DNA of 64,000 nucleotides from NCBI RefSeq assembly GCF_964204645.1, contig NC_134035.1, positions 5,394,501 through 5,458,500 of the forward strand, read 5' to 3'. Position numbers and translations under genes: made by a program. Positions within the stretch are counted from its first letter, which is position 1, and each line of letters starts with the position of its first letter. Origin of the DNA: Tubulanus polymorphus (Eukaryota > Nemertea > Palaeonemertea > Tubulaniformes > Tubulanidae). Shown here one piece after another: positions 22,101-34,400 of the stretch. The notes beneath the pieces are model-generated. The model did no database searches, was not told the origin of the DNA, and was given only the letters and a program-made list of their open reading frames with translations.

Positions 22101-23068
22101 GTTAAGATTAGACTCAGGGTTAACTCATTGAAAATGAATTGATTTTAGCTCAGAGTTAACTCTAACTCACAACTGTCGAACTGAGCTCTGAACACCAAAA
22201 AATGTACAGGTACCCCGACAATAGATTTTGGCAACAACAGCTCAGTCTAGTATCTAGCCATTGTTCCTAAAATTAGCATTGATTGTGGACTAAAATCTGT
22301 GGTTTTGCATTGCAAGAAACAGGAATTTACATATATTTAACAGTTTGGCGTAGCGTCGGTAGGGGAACCCTAGCTTTACATTGTCTGGTATTTAGACTAG
22401 TTACTTAAGGCTTTAGGAAAGCCTGGACAATCAATAATTGGAAGAATTTCACTAAAGAACTGACGAATATCACTCTACTCAGGGCATTCAGTCATTTCAA
22501 ACGACGGTTTAAAGCATACCAGTGTTTTCAGCAAATTTCGGCGTCTGTCCGCCAGCCACAATAGCGAGGAGGTTTGTCCTGTAGAGCATTTCGGCTTGAG
22601 ATAAACTGCCCACGACATCAGCTCCTGCAAAATATCAAATGGAATTTCATAGTACTTTTAAGTTACAGCGCCGATGATACGAAATCACAGGATAAGGATT
22701 GGGTCAATTCAAAAATTTTGGATAGGCCTATCCTTTCCTATCATACCGAAGTTTAGCTTTTGCGTTAAGGGCTCCACATTGTATATTCTCAGCCCAGCGT
22801 CCATTGTACATGTAAAACAACCTGCAAAATTAGCAAAATCTGACATTTCAGCAAAGAGGAGCAGTACCAGTGGGGGTTGGACGCACAGGGGCCTGACACA
22901 AAAAGTGTTGACCCACAGCCAAAGGCCCTGGCCTCAGGCTGGCTTTTTTGCCTTTCTTTGTTGGCCTTTTTAGGCAAGCAGGCCTGTGCCGTGGAAACGG
23001 TTTAATGAATGAAGTTATTTACCATGATCCTGGTTGAATCTAAGCCCGATCACATTACGATTCGTCAT
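19199..23068 (-). CDS. WDR45: WIPI4 / WDR45 beta-propeller autophagy protein
   Basis: A PROPPIN that binds PI3P/PI(3,5)P2 and ATG2 during autophagosome formation. Ten exons: 23023-23068, 22747-22821, 22520-22624, 21760-21954, 21145-21224, 20905-21033, 20452-20543, 20270-20371, 19714-19832, 19199-19308, giving 350 residues with consistent phases. It starts [18 protein letters not shown]. Landmarks in order are [80 protein letters not shown], the lipid-binding LRRG ([13 protein letters not shown]), [24 protein letters not shown] and the acidic end [18 protein letters not shown] and the terminal DDxDF favour WIPI4 over WIPI3. The exon 7 donor reads GTCGGT. An AG near 23089 suggests a 5' UTR intron. 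Confidence 0.95.
20066..20170. mobile_element. MITE-like element, family with CAGTTCCACAG ends (copy 1)
   Basis: GGATCCAGTTCCACAGTTCTG at the left and its near-exact inverse 'actgtggaactggatc' at the right, about 105 bp, inside WDR45 intron 8. The interior is rich in 'gttaactc'. Related copies lie at about 22079 and 49586. Confidence 0.8.
20676..20797. mobile_element. MITE-like element, 'GTTGATGATATAAC' family (copy 1)
   Basis: Begins 'acccacagttgatgatataac' and ends with 'aatcaactgcg'. The internal blocks 'tttattct.acggttttgac' and 'gaaactgtcag' recur in the copy at about 55373-55508. Lies in a WDR45 intron. Confidence 0.6.
22079..22187. mobile_element. MITE-like element, CAGTTCCACAG family (copy 2)
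   Basis: GGATCCAGTTCCACAGTTCTG left end matches the 20066 copy. The right end is diverged ('caactgtcgaactgagctc'). Lies in a WDR45 intron. Confidence 0.7.
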
Positions 23069-23294
23069 CGCATTCACTCGATGCTTGTCAACAACTAGAA
23101 AATAGTTTTATTACACAATTCTTTCATAGCGAAACCATTTGTTGACATTGTGAAAACTTATTACCGGCTCGTGCTGTCACCTACACATAGTTTCAGCATT
23201 CCGAGTCCGAGATACCCAGTATAATATCAAGGTCGTTGAGCCAAAAATTTGGGAATTTGACAACTGGTGAATTTTAACGAAAAATGCGAAGAAG
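23069..23294. promoter_or_regulatory. Short head-to-head interval between WDR45 and PIGV
   Basis: Only 226 bases separate the WDR45 start codon (minus, 23068) from the PIGV start codon (plus, 23295). Both 5' UTRs and at least part of both promoters must lie here unless 5' UTR introns carry them further. No TATA box is evident. Confidence 0.6.
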
Positions 23295-25617
23295 ATGCTT
23301 TTTCTAAGTGAATTGGAGCGGATAGCTTTGCTGTCTCGCATAGTTTTATTCTTATTTCAAGTAAGATTGATTAAAGATTGGCTGTTCTTTAATAATCAAG
23401 TGATAATCAAGTGATCAACAGTCCTCCTAAGAAAATAGAATGCAACCAAGCCTGGGCTCTGGTCTGGTTTTTATCTAGTTAGTTACCTAATCGTCGTTGG
23501 TAAGCTTTTACAATCGGATGGGCTAATACCAACTTTGGTTTGTGAAAATATCCGACTGTGAAACTATCCCAAAGACAGGTTACTGACTATTTTTTATCAA
23601 AAATAGGTTATACCTATGGTTTTGGATAGGCCTCTCCTACAAGATCTAGTGAGGCTGAGGGGTAACCTGCTCATTATCATTAGATTACCTTGTAGTCAGA
23701 CCAGTCATTACCTTTATGTTTCTCGTTTCAGGTAATTATCAATGGTTTGATTCCTGATCTGAATCCTGATGTATTCAATCCTCCGTCTGATTCGGATAAA
23801 CCGAATCTAACCGATTCGATCGTTGAATCGCTGCTGGGTGGATTCAGAAGATGGGATTCCGTTTATCTGCTGCATGTCGCCGAACACGGTTACACTTACG
23901 AGAACACGCTTGCGTTCTTTCCTCTATTTCCGATTCTGGTCCGATTAATCGGTAACACTTTATTCTATCCGCTGACCACATTTTTATCGTATCCGAACGT
24001 ACTGTTAGTCAGCGCGGTTTGCTTAAATACGGTCGTGTTCGTGAAATCCGCCGGACTGTTACGTAGTCTCGGCGTCCGCGTTTTAGGGGACAGGGATCTC
24101 GCCGAGCGGGCGGTCGTGATGTTCTGTTTTAATCCAGCGTCGGTATTCATGTCGGCCTCGTATTCCGAATCATTGTTTTTCTATCTGACTCTACGCGGGT
24201 TATTACTCGTCGAAAGCCCGGGTTCGAGCGGCGTCGCCGGTCCGCTGATTCTAGGACTGTCCACCGCGACTCGATCAAACGGACTCGTCAACGGCGGTTA
24301 CGTCGCTTATCGCAATTTTGAAACGTTGCTCCGGTCGATTACCGCTCGAACTAAAATTGGCGCCGTTGCGAAAACGATTATATGGATCTCGATTCGGAGT
24401 TCATTCGGTCTGTTACTGGTCGCTATTCCGTGGGGTTTGTTTCAGTTTTACGCGTATAATATTTACTGCTTCGACGACGGCGCCGCGAAGCTCGATATCG
24501 ACGACCGCATTCTGCGATATGGACACGAACGATCGTATAAAATGCCTCCGTCGTTTTCGCTGTGGTGCTACGATAAAATCCCCGTATCGTACTCGTACGT
24601 ACAAGACGTCCACTGGGACGTCGGTTTTCTGCGTTATTACCGATTCGAGCAAATTCCGAACTTTATTCTAGCGACGCCGGTGATCGTTTTATCCATCTGT
24701 TTGATCTGGGATTACGCTCAACGTCGGACGAGATATTTCCTGACATTCGGAATTCAGGGCGATGCGTCGACCGCGAAGAAGAAAACGGACGTTACCGTTT
24801 TTAAAGAGTTCTACGCCGACGCTTGCTACCCTTACGTCGTACATCTGTTATTTTTGCTGTCGTTCGGAATATTTTTCATGCATATTCAGGTAAAACATAA
24901 TCATTGAACTTGAGCTCGAAAATCTCGAGTAACGGTAAAACTAGGACTTGGTCAACTAACGCCTAACTTGAACAAAAATTGTTTTTTTCTGATTTCTTCT
25001 GTTCTTTTACTCGGACTAAGTCAAGTATTTTGCAGGTCCCAGTTTGTTCCAGGTCCCAGGCTATAATAGATTACTTTAGTATATGATAACTCATGATAGT
25101 AACCGTTGATTGATCAGAGGGCCGGTTCCATAGTCATGGCTTAGACTTAAGACTAGTCTAAGACTATTTTAGTTATAGAGCTAATCTAACAGCTTTAGAC
25201 CAGTCTTAAGATTTAAGACCACTTTTGGACTTAAGTCTCGACTATGGAACCGGCCCCTGATCATTTCAAGTCAAGTCAAATGGAGCTCGAAATTTCTTTC
25301 AAACTACACATCTATGTCCTCTCCTCTCTTAATTTGGATTCAACCATTCAATATATAATGAATATATTTTTCAGGTTTTGACGAGGTTCTTGTTTTCATC
25401 GTGCCCCGTATTGTACTGGTATATAGCGCGCGTTACGCGATCACCACCGACTAGAAAAACGTCCGAGAAAAATAAGGAAACTCAACTGAAGGGAATCATC
25501 CAGCAGATCACGCACTGGAATAAAAACAACTTTAAAACTAAACTGATTTTCATTTACGCGATAATTTACATCACCATCGGAACTGCTCTTCATGTGAATT
25601 TTCTTCCATGGACGTAA
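23295..25617 (+). CDS. PIGV: GPI mannosyltransferase 2 (PIG-V)
   Basis: ER membrane enzyme that adds the second mannose to the GPI anchor precursor from dolichol-phosphate-mannose. Three exons: 23295-23360, 23732-24889, 25375-25617, all phase 0, giving 488 residues. Exon 1 supplies MLFLSELERIALLSRIVLFL. Exon 2 continues with INGLIPDLNPDVFNPP, then the conserved lumenal WDSVYLLHVAEHGYTYENTL and FFPLFP, NPASVFMSASYSESLFF and ATRSNGLV. The YSYVQDVHWDVGFLRYYRFE block and PNFILATPV are characteristic of PIG-V. Exon 3 ends in the conserved LHVNFLPWT. About eight hydrophobic segments are expected. Starting at 23295 is preferred because the upstream ATG at 23284 runs into a stop. Confidence 0.96.
23492..23595 (-). 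repeat. Dispersed repeat (reverse copy of the 4.5-kb repeat)
   Basis: Read on the minus strand it gives 'agtcagtaacctgtct', 'agtttcacagtcggatattttcac' and 'agcccatccgattgtaaaagctta' in the same order as the copies at 4470-4665. Lies in PIGV intron 1. Confidence 0.7.
25119..25256. mobile_element. MITE-like element, GGGCCGGTTCCATAGTC ends
   Basis: Near-perfect terminal inverted repeats (GGGCCGGTTCCATAGTC left, GACTATGGAACCGGCCCC right), 138 bp, in PIGV intron 2. The interior is made of diverged 'agacttaagactagtct' palindromes. TGATCA occurs at both outer edges. Confidence 0.85.
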
Positions 25618-25630
25618 CTTTTGGACGAGT

Positions 25631-25636
25631 AATAAA
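25631..25636 (+). promoter_or_regulatory. Likely PIGV poly(A) signal (AATAAA)
   Basis: AATAAA 14 bases after the stop; a second at about 25687 is equally usable. Confidence 0.5.
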
Positions 25637-27382
25637 ACGTAAACGTAATATTTTGTGATAATATTAGTAAATCGGGACCACGATCTAATAAATGAATCTT
25701 AATATTTCTACATGGAGCATTATCGTTTATTTCATTGTGGAGACAAGTGGAGCAATGAATTCCCGAGAAATATTCCAAGGATTGAACGGAAAAACACTGA
25801 TTACTGACTGAGAATCTTCCACAAGTCATTCTAACAACTCAACAAGCCGTTTACATTTTCATTAGTTCCTTTATTTATTCGAAAAGTTATTCAATTTTTT
25901 ATTCATATTCCGTGTAGAAGTGACACTGATTGCATACTCGGACCTGGTGGCACATTGATATGTACGAACTATACCAGTCGAAACTTTATATTAACAATTA
26001 TATATAAAATCACTATTTTCATATCTACGTTTAAAAAACTGCGAAAACTAAGTCTATTTGTTATGTGATGCAATTTTCGCCGAGTTTAGCGGAAATGAAC
26101 TTAATATGAAACCTCTAACGGTTGAATTACAAGACATTTACATCCGAATGAATGTGTGTTGTTAGTTGCAACAGGTTTTAGAGTATAATTGATATATTAT
26201 AGAAATATTCTGCCAGTCCCATTCGATAATAACATACAATATGCGTATCTTTGCTGTAAATAACTGTATAATATCAAACAAATTAATCATAGATTTATTA
26301 TTAATATTGTCGTAAATAGTAAAATAATGTAATAATATTTCTATGGATTACTGGGTACCTCTAATACCTCGTTTTTGGATATTGATAACTTTTAAAAAAT
26401 AAATCTTTCCTATAGATAAATATGAAGACGCTTGACCCAGTACGCAGCTATTTCATTTCATGAAGATATAAGGATCTTTCATAGACAGAATGATTTCAGA
26501 CAATAACGTCTCGTTGAAAAAACTTCATAGGTACTTCATAGACACTTCACTTTGAACAGCTCTTTCATGTTACGCTATGCGGATATGGCAGTTTCTGACT
26601 CGGGACAGAGCTATTTTATATGTACCTGTGACAACTTTTTAGTGGCTACCAAGATAAAAACTCGAGACCGATCATGACAATTCTATTAATACATGAACTA
26701 CCGGTAGTAAAATTCCCAATGTGTCTCGCACTTTAAAACACTATTTAACGATCATTACATTAAAACCTCCACACAAAAAATATTTACACTACTTATATAA
26801 ACTAAGCCATTATTTCATCTAAAATATAATACAGAAAAATAGTCGTTTGTTACTTTTCTAAAAACGAATGTACATTCAACGTACATGCAACAAGTTTTTT
26901 TGACTAGAACTGTGCTTGGCCCTGCAAGCGACAGCTTTATGATGCACCTTTATTTGTTCATTCGCGCGTAGTCTTAATATCTTTACGTATCAATCATTCA
27001 TGGTTGAGATCACGAAATCAGGTCCGCAGTCGACGATCAAAACTGGTCCAGTTTTAACTTCGACCGTAGCGGTTAACTCGGTCAATTTTGAGTTCAAATT
27101 TGTCTACAAATCAAGCCCAAAATTGCACCTGGCGTCCGCATTGGAACGTCACATGATTAAACTATCAACAGTCAGTAAACTGTCGGCAACACACTAGGTA
27201 TTTCACGCTTAACAAACATTAAGAAAAAACCCAAAGCCAGATTTTTAGAAAAACACTTGATTGTTAAATGACGTAAAGAAGGTGGGAAACGGATATTCAT
27301 AATGGCACTACTACAGACGGACACTTGAAACTTCAAATTCACCGAAAGGAAGATAATTGATCAGTTCCTTGTTTAACCCTTT

Positions 27383-27564
27383 CAGTGCGTCTACACCGCA
27401 GTGCAGTGTATGAATCGGTGAGGGATTTTGCTAGTACACGGCACTGCGGTGTATTGATGTAATTAGTAATTAGTTTTTATCTCTATTGAAAGATGGCAGC
27501 ACCTGTCAAACATAATGGAATATCAGTAACTAACCATACACCGCACCGCGGTGTAGACGCACTA
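27383..27564. mobile_element. MITE-like element with 30-bp inverted termini
   Basis: Left CAGTGCGTCTACACCGCAGT (continuing to 27412) is inverted at 27535-27564 with about 3 mismatches. A third 'cactgcggtgta' core lies in the middle. The sequence TCAGTTCCTTGTTTAA stands on both outer sides (about 27361-27376 and 27567-27582), a 16-base flanking direct repeat. Confidence 0.8.
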
Positions 27565-28439
27565 TATCAGTTCCTTGTTTAAACACAACTGATTCTTATT
27601 ATCTGCGAACACAGTCCAAAGAATATTACCATCTATACAAAACTGTGACCGAGAGACGATTTTCAAACATCTTTGTTTCAATCAAAATTATTGGATTGAC
27701 GCTAAAACATCCATTTTGAAGATGATACTGTAACTTCCTTATTACAACTTATATATCAAAATATACAAATTCAGCCTGTACACGTATTTGCTGGTTCTGT
27801 TAAGCTATCTGCGCCAGTTCAATACTTAGCACATTGTCTATCACACTAATTCATTAAATATCGTTTGTTCAATCAAGCAGGCATTTACAGAATTAAAACT
27901 CGATATAAAAATGGATGCGTACAATACTGATACAGAAATATTATCCCGTTTAGGAGAAATATGACGAAATAAAACACTCGGTAGATCACCGCAGATTTTG
28001 AACCCGAACAGGGATGTGTTCGCAAGACTCTGGTGATAGAATCAAACTGAATGCGAGGTGATTTGGGACATCAATATCAAAACTTAAGTGGTTCATCGCT
28101 TATTGAATGAATTGTCTAGTTTTTATGTACCGAATATAGAACTGACAATAGACTATATAATACATCAAGTCTGGGAAGGAAGATGAAAAATACCACAAAT
28201 TCGCAGGTGAAAATGTTATCAATGGCGGGTCTGATCCGAAGTCAATATTACGAGCTCTGGACAGAGTCGGCTCTCCTCACTGGAAGTTTAAAGATGTCAA
28301 GCGGTCGTCAGTACCACGATAAAACCTGCTTAAACTGTAACGAGGTAAATCTGGATTCTGTTCTGCAGGCGGAATACTATATCACAAGAGGAATCGCTAG
28401 CATATTCATTGGCGCCCGCAATCGGACGATCGCCGATCA

Positions 28440-31400
28440 TCATAACTCGATTTCTCCTCCGTAGATCGCCATCAGTAACATCACGCCGTAACCGGTCATC
28501 AAACCGAGATTTTGAATGAGTAAAGTTTTTAGTTTCGCGCGCGTCGTTCGGTTTTTCTCCGTTTCCACCGCGTGATTCATTTCAGGCATCTGAAACATTA
28601 ACACAACACGTTTAAACGTAGCATTACGATAACTGTCAAAATATCTTGTTTATATTCTAACGGTTATGAAATCAGGGTGGCCACTTTCCCCGAGAGTGAA
28701 TCAGAGAAATATCTTGGTTTAAAATAACAATTAATTCATTTCATTGATTAACAACACGCGGTCAATAGCATTATCCAAATTCCCTGAGTTTTCCATGTGA
28801 TTACACAAAATTCCCTGATCGAATAAGAGTAATTTCTAGGTTTAAAATGTTATAATTCATTCATTTTCCATTGAATAACGATATGATGAATTATAAAAAC
28901 TGAAAAAGGGCAAAAGCAGCTGAAATATTTTTGCTACCCCCTTTCACGTTCAAGGCCTTTCTTGAAAAACATGTTTTCGTTTCACTGCTCTCAATACCCA
29001 TACAGTGAACCTATTTAAGGTTAATTCAACAGCTGGCAGCTGCACCTGCCATACCGTCGAATAGCTAACATCACCTACATTATAAAGACGACGTTATTAA
29101 AAAAAAAAACGAAAGGAGAACGTACCATATCGGCGAGAGATATGTATAGAAACATGCCGCCGGCGACGGCGAAAATCCATCGATTCAAAGACGTGTTCTC
29201 ACCCAACACGATCCCGATGATCAGACCGACGTAGCACGTGCACGCCGATAACAGGTTGTACAAGACGGCTTGACGAACGGTCATACCCGAATTCAACAAT
29301 ATAGCGAAATCACCTGAACAAAATAAAAAGAAAATACATCTGATTATCAGAACATGTACCGCCCTCTCATATATATTGCCAGGTTTTCTCTTTGTACATC
29401 TCTAAACAAAAATATAGTAAAACACCCCCGAATTACTGCCATACTCCACTCTATACCGCCAAAGTCGTTCGTGGGCAGTATATCGAGGGGGGGTTGTCTG
29501 TGTATATAACTTAGTACCATATGTTTAAATAGGGATTGTAGATAAACGTAAATAGAATTAATGAAATGTAAATGATAATGTTAAGCGCGGCGATTGTTTT
29601 TATAGTTCCGCGCTTTACATTAATGAATAAATTATCATTATTATTATCATAATCAAAAATAGAAACTAGATACAATTTCCAAGAATCGATTTAACTATTA
29701 AAATCAAAAACACACTTTCCAAGTAAGTTTCATCTCATTTTCATTAATCATGAGCCGATATTAACATTTTTTTTCGAACCCGATCCTTAAGCAAACAGTT
29801 TCCAAAGCAATAAACGACTTCTAAAAAACAAAATACGAATCCTACACGTACCTAACTCGTGAGGCAATTCCTCGCAGATCACAGCCAGCGAGATGCTGAT
29901 ACCGGACAGGATTTTATCGGAGAACGCCGCGCCGATCGAAAGTCCGTCGATGAAATTGTGCAACGCGTCGCCGAATATAATCATCCAAGCGACGGGAGCG
30001 ATTTCTCGCTTTTCCGTTCGGTCGCCGTGGCGATGGCTAATGCTGTTCTTCGCTACTTTTCCGTTCGATGGAATTTCGCTTTCGTACGCCGCATTCTGGA
30101 TCGACTTTAAAGAGAATAGAACCGTTAGATATTTCCGACTGGCGACGGACGGGGATTGATTTCAGCTCCAACACCAGTTAAACAAAGCATTTTATAAGAT
30201 GTCTGCTTCTTAGTTACTCCCATGACATCATCAAATTGCCTACTACTGATTTGTATACTTCTTGTTATGTTCTTTTTTGGAAATTACGAGAAGACATTTC
30301 CGTCTCCATGATGTCACAAGACGATTCAGGAGGCAGCCGTCTTTCCATTTAACAAAGCCCTAAAATATTTTGTGTTGATTTGTTAAACTATCTACTGGTA
30401 CTTTCGACTATAAGCATATATATATGTACATATATAATCGCTTATTTCTATTGAGTATTAAATTCAGTCTTGGGGTCAAAAATCATTAGATATTTCATAT
30501 TTGTTAGAGATATGATTAGAAAACTATTTCCTAAAGATTCTAAAACTTCACTTTCACCAGATGTAGTATTCAACAACATGTTACGTAATGCTAAAGGTTT
30601 CTTACAGATCAGGTTTTCCCTTGGTTTGGTGTAGAGGACTGTAACTATGTCTGGCATTCAGGCTAGTTGTCTCTAAGCCTTGACCAAAAGAGCAAGACAT
30701 AGAGAATTGACCAGATCAAATCATAAGACATCCTTAGTGAGGGCTCTGTTTCTTCTGGTTTATCAAAGAATCAGTGATCCTCATATTCTAAATGAACCTC
30801 ACTAATGTTTATAAGTGGTTCCCTAATGTAAATGAATAGACCGCATGCTTAACCCTAACTTTTAGCTTCTGATTTATACAAGGTGACTACGTCTGACGAA
30901 TCAGAAGCAAGGGTTAAGTATGAAGGCAATTCGCATAGCAGGTGACCGACTGTGTCCTACAAAGAGACCACACTTGCAGCATGGCCGAATTACAACATGA
31001 ATCGACTTGTTATTCCTGTTTATAAGATAAAAATCTAAAGTTTCAAGTCCAAATCAGTGCACCCATTACAATACATTCCGAATGTAATGTATTATTTTCA
31101 GTTGAGTGGATAAAAATGACAGGCAAAAAATTGTCACAGGGTGACAAATTATCCCAGAAGATTAGGTTGAAAACCATTAAGTTGACTAACACCAGTACAT
31201 TAATGATACAGTACGGTTATGTTCAAGCTAAACACTACTATTTACATCAGGCATTTTAAGTAAATACACTGCTGAATTTTTTAGAGTATTTAGTCAGACT
31301 GAATTTCTATTCTCTGCTGGTAAATAGAGACTCTGGCTGCTCATACATTAAACCTTCAATGTTATAAGCCACTATTGCCAAATGCCTGAAATACGTTCTC

Positions 31401-34400
31401 GGAATTTATAGGAGGCCAAACCTAGGAATTCTTGTTTCATTGACCATGTGAATGAAACAGTGAACCGTAGTAGGAGCATTTCCGAAATTTTCGTATTCTC
31501 GAAAAGTACAAATGTTACGCAGTTTGTGATCTCCTGACGTTACCTGTTTTTCAAATAATGTCAGGGACAATAAATCTAGAATTCCCCGATCTGTAAGAAC
31601 CCTGATTACAAAATACTAACGGTAATATCAAAAATGTATTTTCTGCAATATCAATCACAATCAATTACAATATCAAAGCAACCATCTATTCTCGAAAAAT
31701 CTAACTATCCAGGAGATACATTTTGATTCTCTTATAACAGGGGAATAGTAGAGTTTTGAATTCCTTTCAAACTCAAGTAAAATTTCTAAGAAATTCCCAG
31801 ACACCAGAAGAAAGTACATCAACCACCGAACAGAAATACACATAGTTTTATCAACAAATGGATGAATTTCAAACTGTTTTCATTGTGTGTGCGCTACAAT
31901 AAATATAATGTGATACGTGTACAGTTAACGCTACAAGAACATTTAGAGGAATTAGAATAATACGATGAGAAAATGATCTAGATGTTAAATATCGTTAAAA
32001 CCCTAAAACCGAATGGACAAAACGACAAGAACACATATAGAAATTGGTGAAAGGTGATTTGATTGTGAGTACAATTAACATCGATGACGCGATGATCAGT
32101 CGTGGTCCCGGGATATACATCATTCATACTTACTACTTCGTCTGATTCGGATGTGAGCAAATTAGCCTGCAATTAGCATTCCAGCAACAGCATTAAAGAA
32201 ATAAGTCGATCATCGTTCATTATATTCGAAAACCCAGTTCTAAATTCGAGTGCATTTACACATCTGACTCTAGTCGGTCGATACTTAATGAACTATTGTA
32301 ATTAAATTTCTTACCACACAAAATCAAACGATTCGTAATGAACTAAATCGAAGTTTAATCAACAGTTCAACCAGTACAGACTGAGCGAATCAATTAAGAA
32401 TTCAATAGCATCTCATGTTCCTCCCTTGGTCCCCTCCCTTGCAAAGATTTGAACCTAATGGCATCGGGAGACTCTGCCACATTCCTCCGCATAGATTTTA
32501 ACCTGATGGCATCGTGAGACACTGACACATTCCTCCCTCACGGGGATTTGAATCTGATAGCATCACGTTCCTCCCTAGCAAAGATTTGAACCAAATGGCA
32601 TCGCAAGACTCTGCCACATTGATCCCTCGCAGAGATTTGAACCCGATAGCGTCGCGAGACTCTGCCACATTCGTCCCTCGGGGATTCGAACCTGATGGCA
32701 TCGTGAGATTGCCATCTTCCTCCCTTACAGAGATTTGAACCTAACAGCTTCGTAAGACTCTGCCACATTCCTCTCTCACAAGTTTGAACCTAACGGCATC
32801 GTAAGACTCTGCCACATTCCTCTCTCGCACAGATTTGAACCTGATTAGTATGTGAGACTCTGCCACATCCCTCCCTTTATCTCGTCGCATCTTTCAGAGA
32901 TAGAATCAGATTTTAATGTAATCACGAAGTAGGAGCTGATAAAATATATTCAAAGAGGAAATCAAATCACGGGAAGGAATTCTAAGACGATATGCAATAA
33001 TGTAATATTTACCATCGTCGATACGCTGTTGTTTGGAACGATACGAGCCGTCGAGTCCGTTTTATGGATCGCGTCGCCGTTTCCGTCTGCTGTCAGCGTC
33101 GGAGGGACCTTCAACTCCGGGTCGGTGTCGAGATGCGTTTGCGAAATGGCGGAACAAACCGGAACCGGTAAATCATTGTAGCTCAAATCAATTTCACATT
33201 TGTTTCGCTGAAATCAGACATAAACAGCAGTTGACTTTAACCTTTCGCTACTTGATAATTGTGCACACTCTGTACCAGATTGGTATGTGGCAACGCCTAT
33301 ACAGTTGAAAAGGAACTAATGAAAGGTCATATATAGCCGACCGAAATATCGGTCGCCATGGAATACAATAGGCAAACTTAGCTAAGTTAATTCAAATTGA
33401 ATTTCGCCATCTAGACGTATCACTGGACACATTTAGGCTTACAGTTCATTTATTGGAAACCAATTTCCGGAGAGGAGGGTAAACTTTGTTTAGCAATAGA
33501 GCGTCGAGATATCCCAGACAGCGCAACCGAGTCCGGAGCGCCAGTTCAACAGTTCTCGAGTTAAATCTGACTAATCAGTTACCACTGCGTTTCCTGATTA
33601 TTCACTCATTACCTGTTTTATGCTCATGATCAATTTCATGATTCTTTCCAACATGAAGAACAGATAAATACCACCGATCACCGTCGTACAGAGATAGGCA
33701 TAATCTCTTGGGTCTTCGTACAATTCACCCAATCCTAAAGCCTGGCGAGAAATAAGAAATTTCACAATGAACATAATATTCTCATGCATATCATAGGTTG
33801 TTGGCAGTGAAATTTTTACATTTCTTATATTTGGTCAACAGCACTTCTGTGAGTTTTTATTCCGAGTTTTTCTAGTAGGCCCATCGGTACATAATTGCGT
33901 ACCCATCACTTCTTTATCTAGAGAATTGAAATTGATTGGGACTGATACACGTGTCAATAGTTTCACGCTTTTCTTAATAAGGGAAATCTGTTTCGCTTCT
34001 CTTCAAACATGTACCGGAAAAAAGACTTTGTGAGCAAAAAAGAACATTCGAGGAAAGAATTGACAAAAAGACGTCTGCCTTTGAAAAATTCAGTCTGTTA
34101 CTGCTACACGACACATGGCACAAAGTAACGAAACAATGGACAAAAAATTGGAAGCGACATTGATGCAACGATATCGAAATGTACAGTAGCTTGGTGCAGT
34201 GATTGAATTGAACGCAGTGATTGAAATAAATAAAGCAGGGGCTAGTTTTATAATTAGACTGGCTTTAGAGTAAAACTCGGATCAGTTTTACTTGTTTTTA
34301 CTTTTACCCAATCGGTCTGGTTTTAAAGACCAGTTTTAACTTCATTAACCCAGGGCTGGTTGTATAAACCGGTTTGAAACCTTGGCCTTTTTTCAGTAGT

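Larger units (their letters stand above)
25618..28439. other. AT-rich convergent spacer: PIGV and SLC39 3' ends
   Basis: No coding exon is recognised. A minus-strand doublet of AATAAA (about 25868-25876) could end a long SLC39 3' UTR, but nearer signals may exist. A MITE-like element lies at 27383-27564. The rest is low-complexity AT-rich sequence. The open frame at 27000-27197 has no domain. Confidence 0.55.

Noticed and set aside
28183-28464. 93-codon plus-strand ORF
   Set aside because: Overlaps the antisense of the last SLC39 exon only at its end, and the rest has no domain or splice context.
32498-32768. Repetitive ORFs resembling a repeat protein
   Set aside because: Produced by the minisatellite in an SLC39 intron, with several frames open at once.
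32405-32880. CRISPR-like array
   Set aside because: Units are diverged and contiguous with no constant repeat and unique spacers; this is a eukaryotic minisatellite.
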